64,000 bases of DNA from JBGPHT01 sp041484525 (GCA_041484525.1 JBGPHT010000018.1:13666-77665), one strand, 5' to 3'; shown: positions 23,697 to 35,767, counted from the first letter of the stretch. The notes: generated by a model not told the origin, from the letters alone. Made by a program: numbers and translations.

Positions 23697-23748
23697 TGAA
23701 AATAGGCGGTCGAAGCCGGCGAGGCCTGGGCGACCGAGGGTATTTTCA
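23697..23748. other. Inverted repeat downstream of rseP
   Basis: TGAAAATA (23697-23704) with TATTTTCA (23741-23748), and inside them CGGTCG (23707-23712) with CGACCG (23731-23736), can form a 52-base hairpin. It lies in the 227-bp gap between rseP and bshC and may serve as an mRNA end, though no T-run follows. The rest of the gap shows nothing recognisable. Confidence 0.5.
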
Positions 23749-23861
23749 GGGGGCGGTTGGGTCCTGAAACCGTGTTGTCCGCTGGCGGCCAGAGGCTGCA
23801 ATACTTGCATCCCACATCAGACCGGAATCATCTGGTAAGCTGAACTTTCCTGGAATCAGGC

Positions 23862-25436
23862 ATGCAATGTAGCTGCGTCCCGCAGACCGAACTTCCGCAC
23901 ACCTCACCACTCTTCGCAGACGTACTCTATCATCCGGACCGCACCGCCCCGTTCTACCGCCACCCGGTGCGCGATCTGGCTGCCTACGAGGCGGCGGCGC
24001 GCGAAATCGAGTTCCCGGCGGAGCGGCGCGCCGCGCTGATCCAGGCGCTGCGGGTGCAGAATCCGGCCAGCCCGTCGCTCGACCTGCTGGCACAGCCGGG
24101 GTGTGTGGCGGTGATGACGGGACAGCAGGTCGGCCTGTTTTCCGGTCCCGCCTACACAATTTACAAGGCTCTCCACGCCGTGAAACTGGCGCGCTGGCTG
24201 ACCGAAAACGGCATCCCGGCCGTGCCTGGCTTCTGGCTGGCCACCGAGGACCACGACTTCGCGGAGGTCAACCACGCCTGGGTATTCGACGCCGGACATC
24301 GTCCGGTGAAACTCGAAATGCGGCGCTCGGCCGGCGCGCAGCCGGTAGGCGAAGTGCCGCTCGTAGCGCCTCCCGTGGACGAACTGCGAGCTGCGCTGTC
24401 CGGCTGGCCCTTCGGTGCGGAAGTGAGTGCGGCGGTCGAGCAGACGTACCGGGCGGGCGTGCCGATGGGCGCGGCATTCGGCGCGCTTCTCAGGCGGCTG
24501 CTGGCCGACGACGACATCCTGCAGGTGGACCCGATGCTGCCCGAGTTTCGCGAACTGGCGGCGCCCACGATCCGCAGTGCAGTGGAGGCTGCGCCCGAGA
24601 TTACGGCGCGCCTGCTCGAGCGGAATCGCGAACTGGTGGCCGCCGGATACCACGCGCAAGTGCATGTGGAAGACCAGACCTCGCTGGTGTTCCTGCTGGA
24701 GAACGGAAAGCGGCTGGGCCTGCGGCGGCACGGGTCGGAATACGTGCAGAACGGACGCCGGTTCACCAGCGAAGAACTGGCCGCGCGCGCGGCGTCGCTT
24801 TCGCCCAACGCGCTGCTTCGCCCGGTGGTGCAGGATTCCATGATGCCCACGGTGGCGTGCATCGGCGGGCCGGCTGAGACCGCCTACCTGGCGCAATCGG
24901 AAGTGATCTACCGCGCCATTCCGGGGCGCATGCCGGTGGCGGTGCCGCGCAGCGGTTTCACGATTCTGGATGCGCGCAGCGAAAAGTTGATGGAGCGGTA
25001 CGGCCTGACGATCCAGGATTTCTTCGGCGGCGAAGATGCGCTGCGCGAACGCATCGCGGCCATATTGGTGCCTCCGTCGCTGGCGGGCGCCATGCAGGCA
25101 ACCGCCGCCACGGTGGATGGAGCCATCGAGTCGCTGCGGTCGCAACTCGCGGGCTTCGACCCCACGCTGGTTAAGGCGATGGAAAAGAGCGCGCGCAAGA
25201 TTCGCCACCAGATCGGAAAAGTCGAAGCCAAGGCGGGACGCGAAGCCCTGCGGCGCGATCGGCGCGCGACCGCCGACGCCGCGTCGCTCTACGGCCTGAT
25301 CTACCCCGAACGCCACCTCCAGGAACGGCTCTATACCATTCTGCCCCTCGTGGCAAAGCACGGGTTTGACCTGATCGGCCAGATCTACGACGGCATCGGA
25401 CTCGACTGCCCGGACCACAGGTTGATGGTGGTCTAG
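23862..25436 (+). CDS. bshC: Bacillithiol biosynthesis cysteine-adding enzyme BshC
   Basis: A 524-residue protein matching BshC, the putative ligase that adds cysteine to GlcN-malate in the last step of bacillithiol synthesis. The family segment 'VAVMTGQQVGLFSGPAYTIYKAL' near residue 84 is very clear, followed by 'PGFWLATEDHDFAEVNHAW', 'VQDSMMPTVACIGGPAETAYLAQ' and a C-terminal coiled-coil region with 'RRDRRATADAASLYGLIYPERHLQER'. Length matches the family. The glucosidase gene starts one base after the stop. bshA lies 18 kb upstream. Confidence 0.95.
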   Translation: MQCSCVPQTELPHTSPLFADVLYHPDRTAPFYRHPVRDLAAYEAAAREIEFPAERRAALIQALRVQNPASPSLDLLAQPGCVAVMTGQQVGLFSGPAYTIYKALHAVKLARWLTENGIPAVPGFWLATEDHDFAEVNHAWVFDAGHRPVKLEMRRSAGAQPVGEVPLVAPPVDELRAALSGWPFGAEVSAAVEQTYRAGVPMGAAFGALLRRLLADDDILQVDPMLPEFRELAAPTIRSAVEAAPEITARLLERNRELVAAGYHAQVHVEDQTSLVFLLENGKRLGLRRHGSEYVQNGRRFTSEELAARAASLSPNALLRPVVQDSMMPTVACIGGPAETAYLAQSEVIYRAIPGRMPVAVPRSGFTILDARSEKLMERYGLTIQDFFGGEDALRERIAAILVPPSLAGAMQATAATVDGAIESLRSQLAGFDPTLVKAMEKSARKIRHQIGKVEAKAGREALRRDRRATADAASLYGLIYPERHLQERLYTILPLVAKHGFDLIGQIYDGIGLDCPDHRLMVV

Positions 25437-25437
25437 C

Positions 25438-28071
<2,634 letters not shown>

Positions 28072-28075
28072 CGGA

Positions 28076-29101
28076 TTATTCCCAGTTCAGAACGACTTTG
28101 CCGGAGTTCCCCGACATCATGGCGGCGAAGCCCTTCTCGTACTCGGTGTAGTGGTAGCGGTGCGTGATCACGGGGCAGATGTCCAAGCCCGATTGCAGCA
28201 GCACCGTCATCTTGTACCAGGTCTCGTACATTTCCCGGCCATAGATGCCTTTGATGGTCAGCATGTTGAAAATGACGGTGCGCCAATCGATCGCCATTTC
28301 GCCCGCCGGGATGCCGAGCATCGCGATCCTGGCGCCGTGACTCATGTTGGCCAGCATGTCGCGGAAGGCGGAGGCGTTGCCGGACATTTCGAGGCCCACG
28401 TCGAAGCCCTCAGTCATGCCGAGTTGCTTCTGTACGTCAGGCAGCTTCTCTTCACTCACGTTGACGGCCCGGGTGACGCCCATCTTGCTCGCCAGTTCCA
28501 GGCGGTACGGGTTCACGTCCGTGATCACGGTGTAGCGCGCGCCGGCGTGCACGGCCACGGCGGCGGCCATGATGCCGATGGGGCCCGCGCCGGTCACGAG
28601 CACGTCCTCCCCCAGCACCGGGAACGACAGCGCCGTGTGCACCGCGTTGCCGAACGGATCGAAAATGGCGGCGACGTCGAGCGAGATGTCCTCGTGGTGG
28701 CGCCAAATGTTGGTCATCGGCAGCGCGATGTACTCGGCAAAGGCGCCCGCGCGGTCCACGCCGACGCCCGAAGTGTGCGCGCAGAGATGGCGCCGGCCGG
28801 CGAAGCAGTTGCGGCAGCGGCCGCAGACCACGTGGCCTTCACCACTCACCAGATCGCCCGGGAAAAAGTCGGCCACGTTCGAGCCCACTTCGACGATGCG
28901 GCCGACGAACTCGTGGCCGATCGCCATCGGCACCGGAATCGTCTTCTGCGCCCATTCGTCCCACTTGTAGATGTGGACGTCGGTGCCGCAGATCCCCGAG
29001 CGCAGCACTCGAATGAGCACATCGTTGATCTGGATCTTAGGGACCTCGATGTCTTCCAGCCACAGACCAGGCTCGCTCTTGCTCTTCACCAGCGCTTTCA
29101 C
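28076..29101 (-). CDS. tdh: L-threonine 3-dehydrogenase
   Basis: A 341-residue zinc-dependent dehydrogenase, the same length as E. coli Tdh and very similar in its motifs. The catalytic zinc site is in 'SGICGTDVHIYKWDEW' and 'GHEFVG'; the structural zinc cysteines are in 'CGRCRNCFAGRRHLC'; 'AAIFDPFGNAVHTALSF' and 'GAGPIGIMAAAVAVHAGA' follow. It oxidises threonine to 2-amino-3-ketobutyrate, which feeds glycine formation. I place the start at GTG 29101 (VKALVK), matching the family N-terminus; the frame is open eight codons further. A kbl partner gene is not adjacent. Confidence 0.95.
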   Translation of the reverse strand: MKALVKSKSEPGLWLEDIEVPKIQINDVLIRVLRSGICGTDVHIYKWDEWAQKTIPVPMAIGHEFVGRIVEVGSNVADFFPGDLVSGEGHVVCGRCRNCFAGRRHLCAHTSGVGVDRAGAFAEYIALPMTNIWRHHEDISLDVAAIFDPFGNAVHTALSFPVLGEDVLVTGAGPIGIMAAAVAVHAGARYTVITDVNPYRLELASKMGVTRAVNVSEEKLPDVQKQLGMTEGFDVGLEMSGNASAFRDMLANMSHGARIAMLGIPAGEMAIDWRTVIFNMLTIKGIYGREMYETWYKMTVLLQSGLDICPVITHRYHYTEYEKGFAAMMSGNSGKVVLNWE

Positions 29102-29133
29102 ATCCACCACGATACCAGTCCACAATAAAGGTA

Positions 29134-30351
29134 GTGCCCAAGCGGCTCCTTCTCTTCGCGGCGACCACCGGCTACCAGATTCGCGTCTTCGCCGGCGCGG
29201 CGCGAAGGCTCGGCGCGGACCTCACGCTGGCCACCGATCGCTGCCACATTCTGGAGGATCCGTGGGGCGATCGCGCCATTCCGGTGAAGTTCGACCGCGT
29301 TCCGGAATCGCTCGATCTCTTGCGTCCACTGCGATTCGATGCCGTCGCCGCCGTGGGCGATCTGCCGGCAGTGCTGGCGGCCGAGGCGGCGGAGATGCTG
29401 GGCGTTCCGTTCCATCCTCCGGCCGCAACGCGCGCCTGCCACGACAAGTACCTCGCGCGGCAGCTCTACCAGGCGGCCGGTCTGCACGTGCCGGCGTTCT
29501 TCCGCGGGGCGCTCGAAGATGATCCGCGGGCGATGGCCCGGCGCGCGCCCTATCCGTGCGTGCTCAAGCCGCTGGGACAGTCGGCCAGCCGCGGCGTGAT
29601 CCGCGCGAACAACGAACAGGAGTTCGTCGCTGTGTTCGAGCGCATCCGCAAGATCGGCGAGAAGCACCTGCAGGTGGAGAGCTACATTCCGGGGCGCGAG
29701 TTTGCCATCGAGGGTCTGGCCACCGCGGGGAAGTTTCAGCCGCTCGCGATCTTCGACAAGCCGGATCCGCTCGAAGGGCCGTACTTCGAGGAGACGATCT
29801 ACGTGACCCCTTCGCGCGAATCGGCGGAAGTGCAGCGGGAGCTGATCGAGACCACTGATCGTGCCGTGCGTGCGCTGGGTCTATCGCACGGACCGGTGCA
29901 TGCCGAGCTGCGATACAACTCCGGGGGCGCTTGGATGCTGGAGGCGCACGCGCGGCCGATCGGCGGGTTGTGTGCGCGCGCGCTCCGCTTTGCGGGCGGC
30001 GTGCCGCTCGAAGAACTGATCCTGCGACACGCGATGGGGCAGGATGTATCGGGCGCGCGCCTGGATAGCGCCGCTTCGGGCGTGATGATGATCCCGATTC
30101 CCAAGGGCGGAATCTATCAATCGGCGGAGGGCGTGAACGAGGCGTCGGCGGTGCCGGGAATCGAAGAGGCGATCGTCACGGCGAAGGGCGGGCAGCAACT
30201 CGTTCCGTTGCCGGAAGGGTCAAGTTATTTGGGGTTCATCTTCGCGCGGGGCGAGACGCCGGAAGAAGTGGAAGCGGCGTTACGCCAGTCTCACGCTCAA
30301 CTGCGTTTTCAAATTGCGACGACGCTGGATGTTGTTACCAGCGTTCGCTGA
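29134..30351 (+). CDS. ATP-grasp domain ligase
   Basis: A 405-residue ATP-grasp protein. The N-terminal part is a preATP-grasp Rossmann-like domain (LLLFAATTGYQIRVFAGAA). Central motifs are 'RACHDKYLARQLYQAAGLHVP', 'PCVLKPLGQSASRGVIRANN', 'YIPGREFAIEGL' and the Mg-binding 'ELRYNSGGAWMLEAHARPIGG'. The layout is that of carboxylate-amine or peptide ligases related to BacD and PurK; the substrate is unknown. It starts at GTG 29134, 32 bases from the divergent tdh start, and is convergent with yggX, with a long hairpin between. Confidence 0.85.
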   Translation: MPKRLLLFAATTGYQIRVFAGAARRLGADLTLATDRCHILEDPWGDRAIPVKFDRVPESLDLLRPLRFDAVAAVGDLPAVLAAEAAEMLGVPFHPPAATRACHDKYLARQLYQAAGLHVPAFFRGALEDDPRAMARRAPYPCVLKPLGQSASRGVIRANNEQEFVAVFERIRKIGEKHLQVESYIPGREFAIEGLATAGKFQPLAIFDKPDPLEGPYFEETIYVTPSRESAEVQRELIETTDRAVRALGLSHGPVHAELRYNSGGAWMLEAHARPIGGLCARALRFAGGVPLEELILRHAMGQDVSGARLDSAASGVMMIPIPKGGIYQSAEGVNEASAVPGIEEAIVTAKGGQQLVPLPEGSSYLGFIFARGETPEEVEAALRQSHAQLRFQIATTLDVVTSVR

Positions 30352-30366
30352 CAGCAGATCATCTTC

Positions 30367-30455
30367 ACCGCCGAGGCGCCGAGATCGCCGAGAGGGAATG
30401 AAAAAGTAAAGGCTGTTTCTTTTCGTTTTCTCAGCGTTCTCGGCGTCTCGGCGGT
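30367..30455. terminator. Long hairpin between convergent genes
   Basis: The left arm (ACCGCCGAGGCGCCGAGA, continuing CGCCGAGAG) and the right arm (CTCAGCGTTCTCGGCG, continuing TCTCGGCGGT) pair over about 28 bases with a few mismatches. Each arm is itself made of repeated GCCGAGA units. The loop is purine/pyrimidine-rich. Placed between the ends of two converging genes, it fits a bidirectional terminator, but it also has the look of a dispersed palindrome. Confidence 0.6.
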
Positions 30456-30467
30456 AAAGATATGCTC

Positions 30468-30806
30468 TTAACCCTTCGCCTTCGGGGGCACGAAATCGGG
30501 CGGCAGGGACGCGCCTTCGCCGAAGAAATAGCTGTCCATCTGCTGTATCAGGAATTCCTGCGCTTCCTTGGTGCCGAGGTTGAGCCGGTACTCGTTCATG
30601 AGCATCTTCATGTGCTCAATCCACATCTTCCAGGCTTCTTTCGAGACGCTGTCGTAGATCTTGTGGCCCAGTGGATGGCCTTCGAACGGAACCTCATCGA
30701 GGCCTTCCATCTCTTTCTGAAACTTCACGCAAAACACCTTGCGGGCGCCTGGACGAATCGCGTTCTGAATCTGGTTGATGCCGCTACCGCCGCTACCACA
30801 TCCCAT
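30468..30806 (-). CDS. yggX: YggX-family Fe(II)-trafficking protein
   Basis: A 112-residue protein. The YggX pattern is present: 'RKVFCVKFQKEMEGLDEVPF' with the conserved Cys, 'LGHKIYDSVSKEAWKMWIEHMKMLMNEYRLNL' in two pieces, and 'FLIQQMDSYFFGEG'. YggX protects Fe-S clusters and limits oxidative damage in enterobacteria. Here the protein has about 20 extra residues at the N-terminus (MGCGSGGSGINQIQNAIRPG) compared with the usual start just before the Cys; no alternative start codon with a good ribosome site is evident nearer to the homology. Confidence 0.88.
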   Translation of the reverse strand: MGCGSGGSGINQIQNAIRPGARKVFCVKFQKEMEGLDEVPFEGHPLGHKIYDSVSKEAWKMWIEHMKMLMNEYRLNLGTKEAQEFLIQQMDSYFFGEGASLPPDFVPPKAKG

Positions 30807-30831
30807 ACGATCAGAATAGCGTATTCGGACC

Positions 30832-32595
30832 CTACCGGAACCCCGCGGCCGTGACCACGACTCCCAGGTCCCGCTGGTCGCCGGGCGCGCGGAACGTCCG
30901 GTCCACTTCGATCTCGACGGTCGCGACCGCGCCGGCCGGCCGTACAGGTTCCGACTCGATCACCTGCGGGCCGGGGCCGGGATACTGCTGCGATGCGACT
31001 TCGCGGCCATCCAGGCGCAAGGTGACGTGCCGCGCCGGCGCCTGATCGCTGATATAGAACTCGACGCGCAGCGGTTTCGCTGAGTCCGAGCTTTTCAGCA
31101 CGACCTCCGCAGTCTTCCCCATCCAGTGGTCGGGATCGATGCCGGAGACGATCTGCGACGCGGCCTCGGGCGCGTTCGTGAGCAGGTATTCGAGCGCGGG
31201 GTGGCGCTCCATGATCTGGAGAGCGCGCAGTCGGTCCACCACGCCGCCGCTGATTCCGAATGGCCAGATACCCTTCTGAATGGTGGAGTAGCCGGAGTCT
31301 GTTTCGAGACCGATGATGCGCAGCGGGATGGATGGCCGGATCTCGGCGGCGGCCAGCATTGCCACGGGGGAGGTGAGGTCGAGCGAGTGGGTAAGTGCGC
31401 TCGAGACCACCACGTCGCCCGGCCGCAAACGCTGAGCGCGGAGGAGCCGCAGCGCGCCCTCGTTCTCAAAGTAGTAGCGCATCCCCAACTCGCCATCGGT
31501 CCACACGCGGCGCGAGTGGACGGTCTCCCGGAGCGAGCCGGCGAAACGTCGATAGCCATCCCAGACTTCGTAGTTGGCAAGAGCCAGGCCGAGCGCGAGC
31601 GCCATTTGGGCGGCAAATCCGATGGCGAGCCACCGCCGGGGAAGGCGCGACGCCAGCAACGCCAGCGGAGCGGCGATCGGTAGCAGGTAGCGTGCCGAGC
31701 CGGCGAAGAAGATCGCCATGGCGGCGGCGAAGAAGATGGCGATCCAGGCCGCGAGAAAGCGAGTGTCGCGGTCGTGACGCCTGCGCCACGCCAGCACGAG
31801 CGCGCCGGCCGCAAGCGGCGGACAGAGGATAAACCAGAAGTGGATGAACAGCGCTGCGCTGCTGCGGAGGGCTGCTGACGCTGTGTGGAGCGTTGCATAG
31901 TAACCGCTGAGCACCTCGGCTGGCATGGCTCCGGTGGTCCAGCGAGTGAAGATCTGCCAGACCGCGAACGTCGCGGGCGGAACGAGGATCAGCGCCCAGC
32001 GACCGCGGTCCTTGCCGTGATAGAGCCAGACGTATACAGCCAGAATGGGCGTCAGGAATATCGCCTGGTATGCCGTCATGGCTGCCAGCGCCATCGCCGC
32101 GGCGGAGAGCGCCAGGCGGCCGGAGGCGAAGCACGCGATAGCTGCCATCCAGAACGCCAGAAACGGGAGGTCGGCTTCGAGCGAACCGCCGTTGACCACG
32201 AAGGCGGGAACGGCGACGAATAGCAGCGCGGCCCAGAGCGGTTCGGGAGAGAAGCGCCGCGCCAGGCTCCACATTGCCCAGGCGGCGAGCAGCGAAAATG
32301 CCGTGTACGTCGCGTGGAACGGGATCTCTTCCACGCGGCCGCGAATGGCGATCAGCGCCGCCAGCACCCACGCGTTCAGCGGCGGATGCGGGTGGCCGCG
32401 CAGGTCCACCATCACACCCTGAAACGGATACTGTGTGTTCGAAGGATGCAGCGGATCGATCAGGGCGTGCTGCGCCTCGGCGAGATACGTCGGATCGTCG
32501 CCCTGAATTGCCTGGTTGAAAAACAGGATGCGCAGGACTAGAACCAGCGCGAGCACCAGCCACAGCCCGCGCCGCTCGACTACGCCGGTTTCCAT
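30832..32595 (-). CDS. PMT/ArnT-like integral membrane glycosyltransferase
   Basis: A 587-residue protein with about ten hydrophobic segments in the first 340 residues and a soluble C-terminal part. The first loop carries acidic residues in 'GDDPTYLAEAQHALI' and 'DLRGHPHPPLNAWVLAAL', as in GT39/PMT- and ArnT-type enzymes that use lipid-linked sugars on the outer side of the membrane. The C-terminal 250 residues are probably periplasmic. The acceptor is unknown. Its ATG start overlaps the gcvPB stop by 16 bases, so it is probably the last gene of the glycine cleavage operon. Confidence 0.78.
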   Translation of the reverse strand: METGVVERRGLWLVLALVLVLRILFFNQAIQGDDPTYLAEAQHALIDPLHPSNTQYPFQGVMVDLRGHPHPPLNAWVLAALIAIRGRVEEIPFHATYTAFSLLAAWAMWSLARRFSPEPLWAALLFVAVPAFVVNGGSLEADLPFLAFWMAAIACFASGRLALSAAAMALAAMTAYQAIFLTPILAVYVWLYHGKDRGRWALILVPPATFAVWQIFTRWTTGAMPAEVLSGYYATLHTASAALRSSAALFIHFWFILCPPLAAGALVLAWRRRHDRDTRFLAAWIAIFFAAAMAIFFAGSARYLLPIAAPLALLASRLPRRWLAIGFAAQMALALGLALANYEVWDGYRRFAGSLRETVHSRRVWTDGELGMRYYFENEGALRLLRAQRLRPGDVVVSSALTHSLDLTSPVAMLAAAEIRPSIPLRIIGLETDSGYSTIQKGIWPFGISGGVVDRLRALQIMERHPALEYLLTNAPEAASQIVSGIDPDHWMGKTAEVVLKSSDSAKPLRVEFYISDQAPARHVTLRLDGREVASQQYPGPGPQVIESEPVRPAGAVATVEIEVDRTFRAPGDQRDLGVVVTAAGFR

Positions 32596-34058
32596 CGCAG
32601 CACCGGCTTGCGCGCGGCGGTGACTTCATCCACGCGGCTCGTCCGGGTGCCGTAGGGGGCGTTTTTGACCATGTTCGGATCGGTCTCCACCTCTTTGGCG
32701 ATGGAGATCATGGCCTCGATGAACTGGTCGATCTCCAGCTTGCTTTCGGTCTCGGTAGGCTCGATCATGAGCGCGCCGTGCACGATCAAGGGGAAGCTCA
32801 CGGTGTACGGATGGAAGCCGTAATCGATCAGACGCTTCGCGATATCGCCCGTGCGGACGCCGAGTTTGGCCTGCCGGTCATCGCTGAACACCACCTCGTG
32901 CATGTTGGGCGAGGGGTACGGCAGGTCGTAGTGCGGCTCCAGCTTCTTGCGGATGTAGACGGCGTTCAGCACCGCGTCCATGGTGGCGTTGCGCAGCCCC
33001 GGACCGCCGTGCGCCAGGATGTAGGCGAGCGCGCGCACCAGCACGCCGAAGTTGCCGTAGAAGGCCTTGACGCGGCCGATGGTGTTCTTGCGCTTGTAGT
33101 CCCAGGCCAATTTCTTGCCGGAACGCTTCAGGCGCGGGGCCGGCAGGAACGGCTCGAAAACTTTCTTCACCGCCACTGGTCCGGCACCGGGACCGCCGCC
33201 GCCGTGGGGCGTCGAGAAGGTCTTGTGCAGGTTGAGGTGCAGCACGTCCACACCGAAATCTCCGGGCCGCGCCATCCCGACTAGTGCGTTCATATTGGCG
33301 CCATCCATGTACAACATCGCGCCTTTCTTGTGCAGGATCTCGGCGACGTGGATGATGTTCTCTTCGAAGACGCCCAAGGTATTCGGGTTCGTCACCATGA
33401 GGGCGGCGACGTCTTTGTCGACCATCTTCTCGAGCGCGCTGACGTCCAGGACCCCGGTGTCGCTCGACTTGATGTTCTCGACGGCGTAACCGGCAATGGC
33501 GGCTGTCGCCGGATTGGTACCGTGGGCGGAATCGGGGATGAGAATCTTCTTGCGCGGGTTGCCACGCTTCTCGAGGAGCGCGCGGATCAGCAGGATTCCG
33601 GTGAGCTCGCCGTGCGCGCCCGCGGCGGGTTGGAGCGTGACGGCGTCCATGCCGGTGATCTCGGCCAGCGCGGCCTCGATGCGCTCCATCACTTCCATGC
33701 ACCCTTGCGCCAGCGCCTCCGGCTGGTAGGGGTGAGCCCACGCCAAGCCTTCGATTCGGGCCACCAGCTCGTTGATCCGCGGGTTGTATTTCATGGTGCA
33801 GGAGCCGAGCGGATACATGCCGTAATCGATGGCGTAGTTCCACGTCGAGAGGCGCGTGAAATGGCGGATGGCCTCGACTTCGCTGACTTCGGGGAAGCCT
33901 TCGATTCCGGCGCGCACGTTGTCCGCGCCGAGAGCTTCGGCGGCGTCCACGGCGGGGACGTCGAGGTCCGGAAGCTGGTAGGCTTTCTTGCCGGGAGAGC
34001 TGCGCTCGAAGAGGAGCGCCTCGTTCTGCGAGATGTGCGATCTGACCTTGGCGATCAT
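32580..34058 (-). CDS. gcvPB: Glycine dehydrogenase (decarboxylating) subunit 2
   Basis: A 492-residue C-terminal half of the split P-protein. The PLP lysine is in 'LHLNLHKTFSTPHGGGGPG' near residue 275. Also visible are 'YGMYPLGSCTMKYNPRINE' near residue 86 and 'MLYMDGANMNALVG'. With GcvPA it decarboxylates glycine and passes the aminomethyl group to the lipoyl arm of GcvH. ATG 34058 overlaps the gcvPA stop by four bases. The open frame continues upstream inside gcvPA but homology begins here. Confidence 0.96.
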   Translation of the reverse strand: MIAKVRSHISQNEALLFERSSPGKKAYQLPDLDVPAVDAAEALGADNVRAGIEGFPEVSEVEAIRHFTRLSTWNYAIDYGMYPLGSCTMKYNPRINELVARIEGLAWAHPYQPEALAQGCMEVMERIEAALAEITGMDAVTLQPAAGAHGELTGILLIRALLEKRGNPRKKILIPDSAHGTNPATAAIAGYAVENIKSSDTGVLDVSALEKMVDKDVAALMVTNPNTLGVFEENIIHVAEILHKKGAMLYMDGANMNALVGMARPGDFGVDVLHLNLHKTFSTPHGGGGPGAGPVAVKKVFEPFLPAPRLKRSGKKLAWDYKRKNTIGRVKAFYGNFGVLVRALAYILAHGGPGLRNATMDAVLNAVYIRKKLEPHYDLPYPSPNMHEVVFSDDRQAKLGVRTGDIAKRLIDYGFHPYTVSFPLIVHGALMIEPTETESKLEIDQFIEAMISIAKEVETDPNMVKNAPYGTRTSRVDEVTAARKPVLRWKPA

Positions 34059-35383
34059 GCCAGCACCTCCGCGGCGATGGGCTGTCCGACGACTTCGGCT
34101 ACGATGTCCATGTCCGCCTTGCGCGACATTTCGGTGGCGCACAGCAGCATGCAATCGGCCAACTCGGGGTAGAAGCGCCCTAGCGGCAGACCGCCGATGA
34201 TCTTGCGTTTGAGCAGCGTCTTGTTTACCTCTTCCGGCGCCTTGACCACGAACTCGTTGAAAAACTTTCCGGTGAAGCGAGGCTGCAGTTTCCCGGCCAG
34301 GTAGTGCGCCTTGGCCAGGTTCTGCTCGGCCAGTTCGCGCAAGCCGAGCTTGCCATAGACCGTCATGAAGACCGTCGCCATCAGCGCGATCAACGCCTGG
34401 TTGGTGCAGATGTTCGACGTGGCCTTCTCGCGGCGAATGTGCTGCTCGCGCGTGGCGAGCGTCAGGCAGAAGGCGCGGTTGCCGCGGGAATCGACCGTCT
34501 GGCCCACCAGGCGTCCGGGCATCTGCCGCAGATATTTTTCCCGGGTGGCGATGATCCCGGCGAACGGCCCGCCATAGCATGGTGAAATCGCGAACGACTG
34601 CAACTCGCCGGCCACGATATCGGCGCCTGCTGGCGGCTCGAGAAGCCCCATGGACACGGCCTCGGTGAAGATCACCACCAGCAGCGCGCCGTGGCGGTGC
34701 GCGATTTCGCCAGCAGCCTTCACCTGATCGACGATGCCGAAGAAGTTGGGCGATTGCAAGATCACGGCGCCGGTGAGTCCGTCCATCTTGCGGTCGAGAT
34801 CTTCCAGGTCGATGGTGCCGGCGTCGGGCACGTAGCCGAACTCGTCGACCGGCATCCCCTGGTATTTGGCGTAGGTGCGCAGCACTTCGCGGTATTCGGG
34901 ATGGACCGATTTGGCGATCAGCACGCGACCTTTTCCCGTCGCGCGCACGGCCATCATCGCTGCTTCGGGGACGGCAGTCGAACCGTCGTACATCGACGCG
35001 TTGGCCACGTCCATGCCGGTGAGCTGGCAGATCATGGTCTGGAATTCGAAAATCTGGGTCAAGGTACCCTGCGAGATTTCGGCCTGGTAGGGCGTGTAAG
35101 CGGTGAGAAATTCGCCACGCGAAACCACGGTGTCGACGAGGACCGGCCGGTAATGGTTGTACACGCCGGCGCCCAGGAACGAGGCATAGCCGTTGGCGTT
35201 TTGGGCGGCGCGCTGCTTGAAATATTCGACGATTTCGTATTCCGAGATCCCCGGCGCCAGGCCCAGCGGCCGGTTCAGTCGCGCGGCTTCGGGCAAATGC
35301 GCGAACAATTCTTCGGGCGATCCCACGCCGCACTCGGACAGCATCTGGCGGCGTTCAGATTCGGATTTCGGAAGATAGCGCAA
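34055..35383 (-). CDS. gcvPA: Glycine dehydrogenase (decarboxylating) subunit 1
   Basis: A 442-residue N-terminal half of the split P-protein. Family segments are 'MRYLPKSESERRQML' at the start, 'SFLGAGVYNHYRPVLVD', 'YTPYQAEISQGTLTQIFEFQ', 'ASMYDGSTAVPEAAMM' and 'REKATSNICTNQALIAL'. Splitting of P into two subunits is common in thermophiles, Firmicutes and Acidobacteria. It begins at TTG 35383, directly after the gcvH stop, and runs into gcvPB with a 4-base overlap. Confidence 0.96.
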   Translation of the reverse strand: MRYLPKSESERRQMLSECGVGSPEELFAHLPEAARLNRPLGLAPGISEYEIVEYFKQRAAQNANGYASFLGAGVYNHYRPVLVDTVVSRGEFLTAYTPYQAEISQGTLTQIFEFQTMICQLTGMDVANASMYDGSTAVPEAAMMAVRATGKGRVLIAKSVHPEYREVLRTYAKYQGMPVDEFGYVPDAGTIDLEDLDRKMDGLTGAVILQSPNFFGIVDQVKAAGEIAHRHGALLVVIFTEAVSMGLLEPPAGADIVAGELQSFAISPCYGGPFAGIIATREKYLRQMPGRLVGQTVDSRGNRAFCLTLATREQHIRREKATSNICTNQALIALMATVFMTVYGKLGLRELAEQNLAKAHYLAGKLQPRFTGKFFNEFVVKAPEEVNKTLLKRKIIGGLPLGRFYPELADCMLLCATEMSRKADMDIVAEVVGQPIAAEVLA

Positions 35384-35767
35384 CTACTTTTCGGCTCCTA
35401 TATAAGTTTGATAATCGGCGGCCGACATTAGATTCGGGACCTCGGCGGGATTGCTCAGCCGAACCTTCACCAGCCACGCCGCGCCGTGGGGATCGCTATT
35501 CAGTTTCTCGGGCGCGTCCGCCAGGACGGCGTTGATCTCCGTGACTTCACCGCTCACGGGCGCGTAGATATCGGAGACGGCCTTCACGGACTCGACCGAG
35601 CCGAGCGACTTCCCCTGCTCCACGTGAGTCCCTGGCTTCGGCAGATCCACGTAGACGATATCGCCGAGTTCCTCTTGGGCGTGATCGGTGATGCCGATCG
35701 TGCCGATGTCCCCTTCGACAAGGACCCACTCGTGTTCCTTCGTGTATCGGAAGTTTTCTGGATACAT
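35384..35767 (-). CDS. gcvH: Glycine cleavage system H protein
   Basis: A 127-residue lipoyl-carrier protein. The lipoylated Lys is in 'SLGSVESVKAVSDIYAPVSG' near residue 62. The N-terminal 'YTKEHEWVLVEGDIGTIGITDHAQEELGDIVYVDLP', in its usual order, identifies H protein rather than a dehydrogenase lipoyl domain. ATG 35767 overlaps the gcvT stop by one base (TAATG). The open frame upstream to 35881 lies inside gcvT and is not used. Confidence 0.96.
   Translation of the reverse strand: MYPENFRYTKEHEWVLVEGDIGTIGITDHAQEELGDIVYVDLPKPGTHVEQGKSLGSVESVKAVSDIYAPVSGEVTEINAVLADAPEKLNSDPHGAAWLVKVRLSNPAEVPNLMSAADYQTYIGAEK

Noticed and set aside
23635..23861. Small open frame on the minus strand after rseP
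   Set aside because: It has no ribosome site and no protein-like pattern; the region is better explained by the hairpin at 23697-23748 and a promoter for bshC.
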